A stretch of 37,651 nt of DNA from assembly GCA_002081555.1 (NCBI GenBank), contig MZNV01002638.1, positions 1-37,651 on the forward strand, read 5' to 3'. This stretch comes from Protostelium mycophagum. Taxonomy: Eukaryota; Evosea; Variosea; Protosteliida; Protosteliaceae. Below are positions 10,204-21,128 of the stretch, in pieces; positions within the stretch are counted from its first letter, which is position 1, and every line of letters starts with the position of its first letter. The notes under the pieces were generated by a model. The model saw nothing but the letters and a program-made list of their open reading frames with translations, did no database searches and was not told the DNA's origin. The translations under genes and the position numbers were made by a program.

Positions 10204-11328
10204 TTAAGCAAAGAAGACGAAGAATAGAAGGATGAATACAAAGAGGACCAGGAAGACCTTCAGCACTAAGGTTCGGTTGTTCGAGATCGAATTCAAGTAT
10301 TTCAATAACTCGTTCTGTGCTTCTGTAACTCTAGAAGATGTCGCCTCTACATTATCATCGATTCTGAACTCCAGTCAACTCGGATCCACCAAATTTACAA
10401 ATACCTTTGTATGAGATCCTGTTGTTCTGATACGAGTGTGGCTAGTTGTGAAAACATCCCTTGCAGTTCTGAAATAGTCTTTGTGATTGTCGCCACTGCC
10501 TTCTCTCTATTCTCCACATATTGATCTTGTGTAACTAGCGCTCTCTGTTGTGGCATGGGAATTGCAAATTCATCTGGTCTGTTGTTCATTAATAAATGAT
10601 TAATTAATCATGAGAAATGATTCCTCACGATTCATTGTCTGAGGGAGCAGCTCTATACAGTGATGACTTCTCTGCGCGTGTATTTCTTCCCACTGGTGCG
10701 CCAGTAAATGTTTCTCTTTCTTTTTGTTGATTTTTCAAGTTCTGAATTAGTCAGCATGATTTATTTTTATTCAATAAATTCACCTCTGTTCTCAACTCGA
10801 GCACCTGAGAAAATCCTTTGGTTGCATCTTTTAGTTTGAATCTGAGAGAACTGACGATACTGTCCGAGTGCTGGTCTGTTTGTTTGTTTCTTCGTAAAGC
10901 CTCGCGTTCTTGTTGGAGATAGGTGATTTGTGCATTTAGGTTCTTGATATCTTGATTGATAATGGACTGTCTTCATCAGCTCTCTGCGTATCTATCCTTC
11001 GATGATAATTAACACTTACTGTTAAATGTTGAATCTGTTCTGTTGGATCATCATATAAGCTCTTCTTCTTCGCCACTATAAGACTTAATTTGGTGTCAAA
11101 TGATGATGACATACATTTTGTGAGTTGCTCTAATTTCTCGTAAGTTGCACCAATATCACGTCCTATTTGAGATGCTGTTGCTGAAAATTGTGTCCTCCTA
11201 TTTCTCTGTGTTTTGACTTCGCCGCCGAGTAGAGATGCATTAACCCCATTATTATTCTTATCATTCTTAGCTTGACTTAGTTTATTTGTCAGCGAGACAA
11301 ACTCGAATGTTCTGTCCTTTAGTGCCAT
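10204..11328 (-). CDS. Syntaxin 5 / Sed5-like Qa-SNARE (312 aa)
   Basis: Exons 11328-11020, 10966-10784, 10741-10629, 10578-10405 and 10363-10204 close to 313 codons. The protein drives ER-to-Golgi and intra-Golgi membrane fusion. The N-terminal MALKDRTFEFVSL is the Sly1-binding peptide signature of Sed5/syntaxin 5 (DRTxEF). A helical region follows (IGATYEKLEQLTKCM, IINQDIKNLNAQITYLQQE). The SNARE motif runs from about TQDQYVENREKAV through LVSEQQDLIQRIDDNVEA, with the central zero-layer Gln, and the chain ends in one tail-anchor helix (LVLKVFLVLFVFILLFFVFF). 83 bp separates its stop from the convergent subunit g-like gene. Confidence 0.93.
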
Positions 11329-11559
11329 CGATCTCCTCCTATCGATAATGGAAAATCACACAACGCGAAGGTCGCATAAAAAACTCTGAATTTATTCCAC
11401 GCACCCACAAACGCAAGAACCATTTGAATTTTTCTGTGGAAGAAACGGACTCAAATGGTGGCATGATTGTCTTGGAAACAAAACTTTGGATCGTCTCAAA
11501 AGAAGATCTGTTAATACATGACACAAGAACAGAAGCAAAAGCAGTAAGATTTTTCGAAA

Positions 11560-13492
11560 TTAAAGATCATTTATTTTCTCTCTGAGTTGTGCCAACGTGC
11601 TCGTAATTAAGCTGGAAGTCAATCAGACAATAAGACATCCATGAACCTACTTTTTCTCTTCAATGCGAAGTTGGAGAGCTATCAATTGATGATAATTCAT
11701 CTTCTTGGAATCATTTGCCAGCATCATCTCATCTTCCTGTAGTTCTTAAAACATCATCATTTTTTCTGACTACCTTTAACTCCGTTGGATGTCTTCTCAA
11801 CCATTCTTCGCACAATGTCACACAATAATGAAGAACCTGTAGTTCATTCCTCTTTGATATGAACTGTCATGAATATTATTATAAATCTAAGATTCAAAAA
11901 TTGTGCATTTATTACCTCCTCAGAGATCGCATTGTGTATCAAATGCATCTCTTCTGATGATGAGAATAACACTCTTAATGTTGTGAACATATTCCACGAT
12001 ATTCCATCACTCGACACAAACATATTCTCCTCTTTAGATGTCCCAAGTCCATAGGTTACCAATACGTGCACCTTCCCGGCAGTATACAAACCATCATCCA
12101 CCTGCATCATTTTCAACATGATCCATCTTCTGCTGCACCGACATCGATCGGGATGTCTATTCTTTTGACATGGTTGTTGGGCAGAAAGAAGCCGTACTCT
12201 AAGAGGATAACAGACGACGTGTGATCTCCATAGGATATAAAGACCTGTAATTTGTCACGAGATAATTGTTTTGAGTTTCGCACTTGTGCATTGGCGTCCC
12301 AATTTTCATTGGTAGAGAGAGTGTAAATTTTCTTTCTTTCGTCATAGTTCCCAGATACCTAATGACATCAACACATGAAATAAAATAAAATAAATTCAAA
12401 ATCTATATTTGGACCAATTGGACCTTCACAAAAGTCACGGTTACATACGGTCGTTCACGGCCACTACCGCGATTTTTTAGAAAGGTCCAATTCGCCACCG
12501 CAAAATAAATTGATAAAAATTTATAAAATATAATTATTTACCTCCGTCTTTTTATGATTAAAACCATCAAAGAATGGGACTAAGCCATAATAATTCTCAT
12601 TCCAGTGATTGTTAGATTTGCTGTTGTAGATTGAACATACGTCATCCGTCATGGCATCACCTGTACACCCCAATGATATCTTTATGACGCTCCACGGGGA
12701 TGTGGAGACATCTTGTCATGACAGCTGCCCAGGCCCAATAGAATTGACTTTGTGTGATCATCACACCGTTTGGCAGGGGCTCCTCGCGCAACACGTTGCA
12801 TAGTTCAGACCACAGCTCTCGCACTGTGACGCGCTGTTGTATGGCTTTCTCTATCGTGTCTTGGTTTTGGATCCATTCGATATCTTCTTCTGTCCAAAAT
12901 ATTGGAATGTCAAAGTCTTTCGGGATGCTTTGTGAACGAGTGTTAAGGATGTCTTCACGATGATGAATGAGGTGTATGAGATGAGGATATTGATGTAATT
13001 TTTCCAGTATGATTCCTCTAATTGCTTGTGGAAGACGATCCATGTTGATAATAGCTATGTTAATGTAAGAATGATCATCAACTTATTTGTTCACTTGTGC
13101 TGGGTGCGATAATTTATCTGCATTTCTCTTCGCCCAAATACCAAGATGTTCACACCTAGATTATTATTTTACATTTTGTCTGTCACTCACCTGAGAACTG
13201 TAGTTGTGGTGATCATCGCATCGAGAGGTATCTTCATAAGCACTTCTCCGTTCTGAAAAGATGAACAGGAAGAGGATAGATCATCACTATACCTTTATTG
13301 ATTTTGTTGTACCCACACCTCGTCCAGTGTCATCAAAATGTTGCCAACTGTAAATATCAGATCTATTATAGACGCTCTGTCACCTCAAACCCTCATGGAT
13401 GATGATACCAGCCTTCTATTCAAAATCAGTTTAGGTTTATGTGGTTGATTCATAGTGTTCACTTGTATCCATTGGCTAAACTCTTCGTCCAT
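11560..13492 (-). CDS. SET-domain methyltransferase of the SETD3/SETD4/RuBisCO-LSMT type (440 aa)
   Basis: Twelve exons: 13492-13409, 13376-13293, 13252-13191, 13155-13095, 13054-12991, 12931-12661, 12620-12542, 12358-12143, 12101-11916, 11851-11774, 11736-11651 and 11611-11560 (441 codons). SET landmarks in order: GRGVGTTKSIKNGEVLMKIP, WIVFHKQLEESYWKNYI, KDFDIPIFWTEEDIEWIQ, FYWAWAAVMTRCLHI, LVPFFDGFNH (the LVPxxDxxNH motif) and FISYGDHTSS..LLEYGFFLP with the catalytic-pocket Tyr. A Rubis-substrate-binding-like C-terminus follows (RRHPTELKEDEMMLAND, EEKNLITSTLAQLREKI). Such enzymes methylate Lys or His side chains. The fifth intron (12932-12990) must be AT-AC to keep the frame. The frame is also open upstream to an ATG at 13570, so 26 more N-terminal residues are possible. 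The 32-nt first intron is among the shortest here. Confidence 0.9.
12359..12541 (-). repeat. Long SET-gene intron with an inverted-repeat insert
   Basis: This 183-nt intron is 3-5 times longer than its neighbours in the same gene. It contains AATTGGACCTT at 12416-12426 and its exact reverse complement AAGGTCCAATT at 12482-12492, bracketing a 77-bp block with GC-rich interior (acggtcgttcacggccac). The interior word taccgcgattttt recurs in a CHD-like gene intron at about 23434. It looks like a tiny inserted inverted-repeat element, though no target-site duplication was confirmed. Confidence 0.45.
12932..12990 (-). other. AT-AC intron with U12-type splice signals
   Basis: On the minus strand this 59-nt intron begins ATATCCTC and ends TTCAC. 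The branch sequence TCCTTAAC sits with its branch A about 12 nt from the 3' splice site. All three match the minor (U12) spliceosome consensus. Removing it joins NYI to KSIPKDFDIPIFW in phase 1, giving the conserved SET linker WxxYIxxIPxxFxxPIFW. No GT-AG choice in the interval restores the frame; I tried the GTs at GTGAAG and GTTCAC against every nearby AG. Confidence 0.8.
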
Positions 13493-13608
13493 ATCTGGCG
13501 CGATTCGAATCACAACATCAGTTGATCTGAAGTAACGTAAAACCAGGGTTCTACAACAGAAACATTGCAATTTTGTGACACATACTTACGTAAAGAACTT
13601 CCTTCAGA

Positions 13609-13650
13609 TCAACACCAACACACCAACACACCCATACACCAATACACCAA
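13609..13650 (+). repeat. CCA/ACA-rich minisatellite in the ERO1 5' leader
   Basis: Imperfect tandem copies of a caccaacaca-like word immediately upstream of the ERO1 ATG. It is C/A-rich on the coding strand and probably lies within the 5' untranslated leader. Confidence 0.6.
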
Positions 13651-13655
13651 CAATC

Positions 13656-15175
13656 ATGCGTGGACGAGCCCTCTTTCTCTTCATATTCTTATCAACTATC
13701 GTGGACATATCCTCCACATTTTTGGACAATCACACAAGCAATCTGAAGACAAAGACGTGTGATTTGGATCCTGAGCAGTCTCGTCGGTCACAAGCTTTAT
13801 TCAGTCTGCTCGTGGACCAAAATTCAGTGGTGGACGACTGTTGTTGCACCATAAAGAAGGTTTCCTCATCTAATTTCGAAGATGTCAATCCAATTCTGAA
13901 TACTCTCGCTGTAGGTGCTTATGATTTTTAGAATGAATTCATATGAACGTCTGATGCACGGCAGAAATTAAAATTCTTTCGATACTTTAAAGTGGATCTC
14001 GGAGGTGAATGTCCTTTCTGGGCGACTCAAGCTTTATGTATGAGACCAGGTTGTTCTATAGACGTATGCACTAAAGACGAGGTAAGGCCATCCTGTCCGT
14101 GGGGCAATATCTACGTACAGGTTTCCAATCTCACCACGACATTTTTTTGAGACAGCATGATGCTGATTTGAATAGGTGCCAGAGTGTTGGCAGAGCGAGA
14201 GGACAGACTTGGTGGATGTGTCCACACCAGACGACTTTGTCAGATGGAGAGACAGAGATGATGACATGTGGACAGAGGCCGACGCGCATAGTAGAGGGCA
14301 GATGTCTTATGTCGATTTAGAGAGGTATCCAGAGTCTTTTACAGGTTATGATGGTGTTAATGTGTGGGAACAAATCTATCAGGTGCGCACAATTGAACAA
14401 TGCCATTTAATCATACTCATTATGAGAAGGAGAATTGTTTCAAAGGAAGCATCGACTCGATGTGTTTAGAGGAGAGAGTCTTCTTTAGATTGATCTCCGG
14501 AATGCACGCCAGCATAAACACGCACATTGCGCATCATTACGAGAAGGACCAAGATAACAACTGGATCCACAACTACAACATATATGAGACAAGAATCCAC
14601 AAATATCCCGCAAGGATAAGAAATTTATACTTTGCCTTCTTGTTCTTACTGAGGTGAGATCATCACAAACACATCACATGTGATTGAAATGTTCAGGGCC
14701 ATGCATAAAGTGGCCCCAGTTCTTAAGACGTATTCTTACAAGACTGGCAATGATGTAGAAGATGCCATGGCGAGGGAGCTGATCACTCAATTGCTCAATG
14801 CCGATCTGTTATGTTCGCCCAACTTTGATGAGTCGACGTTGTTTAGCGAACCCACAAAGGACGTTATCAAGAGACAATTCAGACAACATTTCAGAAATAT
14901 AAGTCTCATCACGGTATGTACATCACATTGTGGATCATTACATGATGATGATCCTCTTTAGGATTGTGTCACGTGTGAGAAATGTCGTGTGTACTCCAAG
15001 TTACAAGTCTTGGGGCTCGGAACAGCATTGAAGATTTTATTCTCAGGTAGAATTGATATTCTTTCAATAATCAGACAGAAATGAATATTATCTCGTTGTA
15101 GTTGGAGCTGTCAAATATAAAAATCCTCATTTACATGATTTATATGATTTCGTTGTCTTGGTCGTCAACATCTAA
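13656..15175 (+). CDS. ERO1: Endoplasmic reticulum oxidoreductin 1 (392 aa)
   Basis: Seven exons: 13656-13910, 13965-14081, 14176-14382, 14430-14653, 14697-14913, 14962-15046 and 15102-15175 (393 codons). The flavoenzyme reoxidises protein disulfide isomerase in the ER lumen. A signal peptide is clear ([16 protein letters not shown]). The Cys-rich N-terminus reads [10 protein letters not shown], then [18 protein letters not shown] and [13 protein letters not shown] with the regulatory/shuttle cysteines. [12 protein letters not shown] and YYEKD-type FAD-pocket sequence follow, and the active-site CxxCxxC is [20 protein letters not shown]. The acceptor of intron 3 could be 3 nt earlier, adding a Lys. 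I chose the ATG at the signal peptide although the frame is open upstream. Divergent from the SET gene by 163 bp. Confidence 0.96.
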
Positions 15176-15482
15176 AACTTTCTGGACAATGACAAGTAGA
15201 AGTTTTTTGTCTCTGCTGCGGCTTTGCCACAATTCATTTCTGCAGCTTCGCTGCGGTTACATCTATCTCTTTTAGACCTTCTCCACCTTCTTACTGAACA
15301 ATCATAGGGGTCGATGCCCTCGAGATCGGCAGACATCTTCAGAGGAATGAAGTGATCGCGCTGGTGGTGACGGCAAGACAGTTCTCCAACTCTATCGAAT
15401 TTTTGAAGAATTCTTTTGGGACAGAAGAAGACGACTTTGGACACGACCCGTGGGGTTCTAAATTCTCGTTATAAAAGAAATT
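15176..15482. other. Convergent 3' interval ERO1 / PSMA7 with hairpin motifs
   Basis: About 307 bp without a gene that I can support; a 90-residue minus frame here has no family features. It carries two members of the window's hairpin family: TGCGGCTTTGCCAC at 15217-15230 (one mismatch) and GCAGC-TTC-GCTGC at 15242-15254 (perfect). Confidence 0.5.
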
Positions 15483-16439
<957 letters not shown>

Positions 16440-16618
16440 TTATACTCCTCTGTCTTATTTGTTTGATTGATTGTGATGACACGGAGTATCTTTTGGTGAC
16501 GTAGGATGAGCTGGCAACACGCATATTTCAGTCCGCAAACAACGAGCCAATTTTTTTTCGCAAAATCGGGTGACAAGACCATGACCTTCTGTCCGAGCCA
16601 ACATGAGAACACACGTCT

Positions 16619-19600
16619 TTACGAAAGATCATATAAGTAATCGTCGAGTTTCATTTGGACCCTCCATTCTTGGAAAGAAACGTAGACTTGTAGCTCTGCA
16701 TCACTCAGCTCTGATGTGCCTTTCTTTCGGTGATGATCGATGAACTTGTTCTTCATGTATTGCACCTGCACGTGTCATCTTATCGTGAAGACATTCTAAT
16801 ACCTCTCTCTGGGGGATACGGGTCCAGTCTATCTCTAAAGCGATGAATAAAGAGAGTAGTTGTTCTTCTGTATTCAATATGGCACCTCTTTGCTGCTTGA
16901 TCACTTCGCGCAGCTGTGCATTTCAGTAAGGCAGGCCCAAAAGTATATTTTGATAAAGAATACGACGAGAGCTCATCTGTGTGGCGCTGCCAACCACAAA
17001 AATATGCAACTACGAGAATGCATCTCTGCGGCAATGCCGCAAGATGAGCACATGATTGGTGAAAAGACTCAGTACCGACCTTTTTACCCTCTTCAACTTT
17101 AGCCATGAGCTCCTCTGCTTCTTCATCTTGGTCGATCTCTTTGATCAACTCTATGTAGTCCTCTGCTTGTTCCACCTAAATCTGTGAATATTCTGCAGAC
17201 GATTTGATTATAGAAGTTTGATTATAGAAGGACTGACCTCTCTCAATTTGGCTTGCAGCTGCAGGATCATCTCAGACACCTGTCTATTTCAATCTTCTAT
17301 TATGGGTCGTAGATTTGAAGTTGTATTGACACCAACTCGTGACAGGTGTTTTCCTTTGGTGACGTCATCACCCGTCCCAAATGATTGGGACAAGGTGAGA
17401 ACACCATCACCATCATAATGATGACAATCGCAATGATGATCATCCAAATGAAGACGGTGAAACCGCATGATCCGAGATGACAAATAGATCCTGACCTGCG
17501 GGTTTTTCTTCAAGATGACCTTTTGGTTGATATTCTCCGTATTCCAGAGTATAGGCGGTGACCAGTTATTCACTTGTTCCTTGCCTCTATTGAAGGTGTA
17601 CGTCTTGTCGGCGACATCAGACATGAACATGGCGAACTGTTGGTATGCGTTTCCCTCGTATATCTCCATGGTACCCTCTAAGATGGGGATGAAGGTGATG
17701 CTCCCGGTCTTCTTACCTGATTTTGTTCGGTGTTTGGATGGTTGTTTGGTGTTTCGCAGAGATGCATCTTGGTGGTGTATATTGTATTTTATATATTTTG
17801 TATTTCTTTGTGTATTTGAAAAAAACAAACAAAAAAAGTCGGCGCACAGCGCCACAAATTTTATTGGTTTTTATTATTATTTTTTTAAATTTGTTTTCTA
17901 TGTGGCATTTTGTTATACAAGTTCCCAAAGCGCGGAAATAGAGGGGTTGGAGTGCGAGCGGTTACAACCGCATTTCAGTGCGGTAGGAGTTTCGGAGTTT
18001 GCTTACCGCCGAGAAACGCGGTAATAACCGCACTCCGACACAATCATCCATCTCATTTTCACCCATAATGATTTTTTCAAACACCTGTTTTTGGCGCGAA
18101 GCGCCAACACCACCACGTTAACCTTTACAACAAGTAGAAGGACGAAAGCATACCGTCTCTTTCCTTCAGAGCACCCCCGGTCTCGAATATCTTAGAACAC
18201 TCGTAGTTGGCTGTTGGGATAGAGGCGATCCCCCTGTTGTGTAAGGACAGGTTGAGGTTGACATGTGAGTTCATCTCATCGATGATGACCACACAGTCCT
18301 CACCCCTCTCTCTAGATTCTATCGCGATCTGGGCTGCGCAATAGACGCTCATAGCCTATATAGTATTATTATTCATTATTTTTTATTGTTTTTATTTTTG
18401 ATTATTTTATAATTTTGGAGATTTTGTTGAAATTTTTTTGAGATTTTTTATTTTTCGATGTCGAAAGATGAAGGAATAAATGAAACGGATGTAAGATATC
18501 TCACTTGAATTGTGGGAAAATCACCCGGGTCACCCACTACAATTGTTGTATTGGACATCATCCCTACATCACATCATCACAATATTCATCATCATTTTTC
18601 TCAGGGTCTACTGATGGTTTACGGCAAGATTGAAAATATATTTCACCGATGTTATGCGTGCAAAAGTCTCGAAAGGACATTTATATGATAAATGCAAAAA
18701 ATTCTTCGCCGCGGGGAAATCGACATTTACAAATTTGACCGTGGTTCTCTGCGTATGTTTGTACCAACATGCAAAGCACTATGATAGAATTCCGTTAAAA
18801 TAATATTTACTGTTCAAAATTCCACACCTTTAGCCTTCAATTGATTTTGCATCGTTCTGACTGAGTTTTGTGTCTTTCCGATGGACGCATAGACGAAGTG
18901 GACACTGACACATGTCAGTCTATTTTTAGATTTTTTCGATCTAAATTTAAAAAAATTTTATAGAATTTTCTTGATTTTTTTCGATTTTTACAAGTTGGCC
19001 AATTTTTCACTTACTCTTTTCGGTTTGAGTTTGTGATAATGTCCATAGCAAACGATGATTTTCCTGAGCCGATCGGACCGTTGAGTAAGAGCGTGTCTCC
19101 GTGGAGTATAGGCTGTAATTGATCTACAATGGTGTATCCCGTGAATATCTCCTTCTTCTCTTGTTTGTATTCGTTCAGGTTATATTTTGGTACTGAAGAA
19201 TATGAGTGTTTTTTTCGGTATTTTAATTTATTTATTTCAAAGAAGATTTAATTCCCATTTTTATCTCATTTTTTTGAAAAATATTTTATTTTTCATTACA
19301 AATAGACATCGGATCACTGGGGTTTAATTGTTTTGTGTTGATGTGTGTTTTTAGACAAAAATTATTGTGACCCACACTACCAAAGCATATCTCGCATAAT
19401 ATATTTAATTCGATACGAAAATACTCACAGTTAAAAATAGGTTTTTTGATACTCTCTATCTCTCCTAGTCCGTCTAATGGCTTTCCAATCGAGTTGATTA
19501 TTCGTCCCTGAAACATTTATTTTTGATCCTCTCATATATTTGTAGAGTTATATATGTCTTCTTCTAATTTTGGAAAATATATTCTAATCTCGATTCTTTG

Positions 19601-20303
19601 TGGAAAGTTTGCACCTTGAGTTGTGGTCCTACAGGTGTCTCCAACATTTTGCCTGTAGAGGTAAATAAATATCGTGATTTTTAGTGATCTCTACCTGTCC
19701 TTTTCGCGATTCTTTCTCCGTCTAAACCTCTTCTATCTGTTTTTATTTTAATATAAAGAGGGTACTTTGGACTTTTAGACAATGTCATGTATTGGTGTGG
19801 CGTTGCCACCATATGAGTAACAGGACGGACAAATCATCAAAACCGTGAATATGATGTGCTCACGTTTCGATTGGAAGAGTCCTACAAGTGTTGGCTGCGA
19901 TAATTGTAATACGACACCAAGTGGAGGGTTCTTCCCTATGCTGTCCTCTTTCACCTCCTGATAATCTTCATGAAATTCCACAATCTCCCCTGATCGTTCG
20001 ATTAAAACACGAAAAGACATTGATCAATACCTATGGTAGATTTTTCCAGTCCTATAACCTGTACTGCCTCGTATTGTTTTGATTTATTCACCATCAGGGT
20101 TCCAGTATCTGGTCTTGATCCTCTCAACACTGGATCAACCGCTACAAATAATAGTTAATTTAAATGCTGAGGATGAGGTGATTTTAGACAAACTCACTCG
20201 GTATTAATGATCGTCGTTGTGCATAATTGAACTTCAGGGATCGATTCTTATTTTGACAAGGAATTAAGTTTAACGAAGGCGCCGTCCGAAGTAAACGGAT
20301 CAT
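16619..20303 (-). CDS. Divergent mitochondrial F1-ATPase alpha-like protein (544 aa)
   Basis: Fifteen exons: 20303-20198, 20141-20031, 19989-19864, 19736-19695, 19652-19615, 19507-19429, 19192-19015, 18904-18828, 18563-18505, 18355-18154, 17716-17496, 17279-17238, 17175-17080, 16913-16803 and 16765-16619 (545 codons, the usual alpha length). The N-terminus MIRLLRTAPSLNLIP.. is Arg-rich without acids, a likely mitochondrial presequence. Alpha-subunit landmarks: IAKRTGKMLETPVGPQL, GRIINSIGKPLDGLG, P-loop NGPIGSGKSSFAMDI, FVYASIGKTQNSVRTM, TTIVVGDPGDFPTIQA, Walker B-like DCVVIIDEMN, and GSITFIPILEG. The C-terminus (EEQLLSLFIALEIDWTRIP) matches the alpha helical domain. Many conserved alpha residues differ: the DLSKQA region reads EMNSHV and the usual Arg finger region is altered. 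Either the organism's F1 alpha is fast-evolving or this is a paralogue. Confidence 0.8.
17027..17041. repeat. Perfect hairpin TGCGGC-AAT-GCCGCA
   Basis: 6-bp arms with a 3-nt loop, inside a 166-nt intron of the F1-alpha-like gene. One of the dispersed GC-rich hairpin family. Confidence 0.8.
17717..18153 (-). repeat. Long intron with a cluster of GC-rich hairpins
   Basis: This 437-nt intron of the F1-alpha-like gene holds GGCGC-ACA-GCGCC at 17841-17853, GCGGTT-AC-AACCGC at 17958-17971, GCGGT-AATA-ACCGC at 18018-18031, and TTGGCGC-GAA-GCGCCAA at 18091-18107. An outer inverted repeat GGAGTGCG (17949-17956) / CGCACTCC (18029-18036) brackets an 88-bp block with two inner hairpins. The flanking intron is AT-rich, so the block stands out in composition. 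Confidence 0.75.
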
Positions 20304-20354
20304 CTCTGTTTGCGCGTTTGTGATATCATGTAAATCACATACCTCGTGATGTGA

Positions 20355-20362
20355 TCACGTGA
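20355..20362. promoter_or_regulatory. TCACGTGA octamer in a divergent promoter
   Basis: Sits in the 152-bp interval between the F1-alpha-like ATG (20303, minus) and the Chibby ATG (20456, plus), within gtgatcacgtgacc, a CACGTG E-box of the USF/TFEB type. Whether it acts on one or both genes cannot be told from sequence. Confidence 0.4.
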
Positions 20363-20455
20363 CCTTTTGTAGATTTACATTTCGGTTTTGGCGGTAAAAA
20401 TACATTTTCAGCCTCCATCATCGGCAAGCATCAACACAGACACTATTTATACACA

Positions 20456-20960
20456 ATGGCTCAATCACAATGGAACAAGACAGCCATATTCTTTCAAAAA
20501 AACAAACTGGCACCTCCAAATGCAAGAGAGAGTTCAATGCCTCCTCCCAACGCCCCAGTAGCTCTTAAACTATTGGGTGCAGATATGGTCTTTGAGAACG
20601 GTGTCTGGAAAGCAGGTGATACCGTCACCTGCAAGTCGATTTCTCATCATCGAAGATGCAACACAAACGTATGAGGATCAGGAGATGCTCGAGAATTTAG
20701 AGTCGCTAAGAACAGAAAATTCCGAGTTGAGAGAGCAGAATAATTTATTAGAATTGAAGGTCGAACTTCTCCTGGACATGGTAAGCTCCACTTTCCACTG
20801 CATCACTTTGTACCAGATTTTGTTCTGGCTAATACAGAATTATATATAATTGAATTAACCACCGAAGTTGGCGGTTAATCACAGTGATTTGAACGTGATG
20901 AAGGAGAATGAGAAACGGCATCAAACAAAAATAGCCAAATTAGAACGGCAGAGAAGATAA
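20456..20960 (+). CDS. CBY: Chibby homologue (125 aa)
   Basis: Exons 20456-20615, 20656-20780 and 20868-20960 (126 codons). Chibby is a small coiled-coil protein of the distal appendages and transition zone of basal bodies in ciliated cells; in animals it also binds beta-catenin. The family signature is present: a Pro/Lys-rich N-terminus, LLGADMVFENGVWKA (Chibby FENGxW), then a heptad-rich coiled coil ENSELREQNNLLELKVELLL followed by DM, nearly identical in pattern to animal Chibby (EENNLLRLKVDILLDM). The basic tail ends KLERQRR. The second intron acceptor was set at 20867 because later AGs put a stop in frame. Short length fits the family (about 125 aa). Confidence 0.88.
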
Positions 20961-21128
20961 ATGTATTTAAATTGATTCAATCTCTTCATGAATTCATGTT
21001 GTTGATTATTGTTGGTCATGTGTGTCCATCCAGCTCGACTTTTGTTTTCTGTCAAAAATGGCTAAATTTTGTAGAAGTCATCAACTTACTCGATTGTGTC
21101 ATTCTTCCGCACTTCGAAGAACAGGAAC

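Noticed and set aside
11339-11524. 61-residue minus-strand frame between syntaxin and SET genes
   Set aside because: It sits in the syntaxin 5' region with no family match or splice link; treated as untranslated or chance.
12657-13043. Stand-alone 128-residue minus-strand gene with ATG at 13043
   Set aside because: Its first 16 or so codons are in the wrong frame for the SET family; the AT-AC intron model and the upstream exons give a complete SET protein instead.
17289-17855. 188-residue minus-strand frame
   Set aside because: Its central part is a true exon (17716-17496) of the F1-alpha-like gene; the ends are intron read-through.
17515-18024. 169-residue plus-strand frame
   Set aside because: It lies over exon 11 and the hairpin intron of the minus-strand F1-alpha-like gene, is low-complexity hydrophobic and has no family features.
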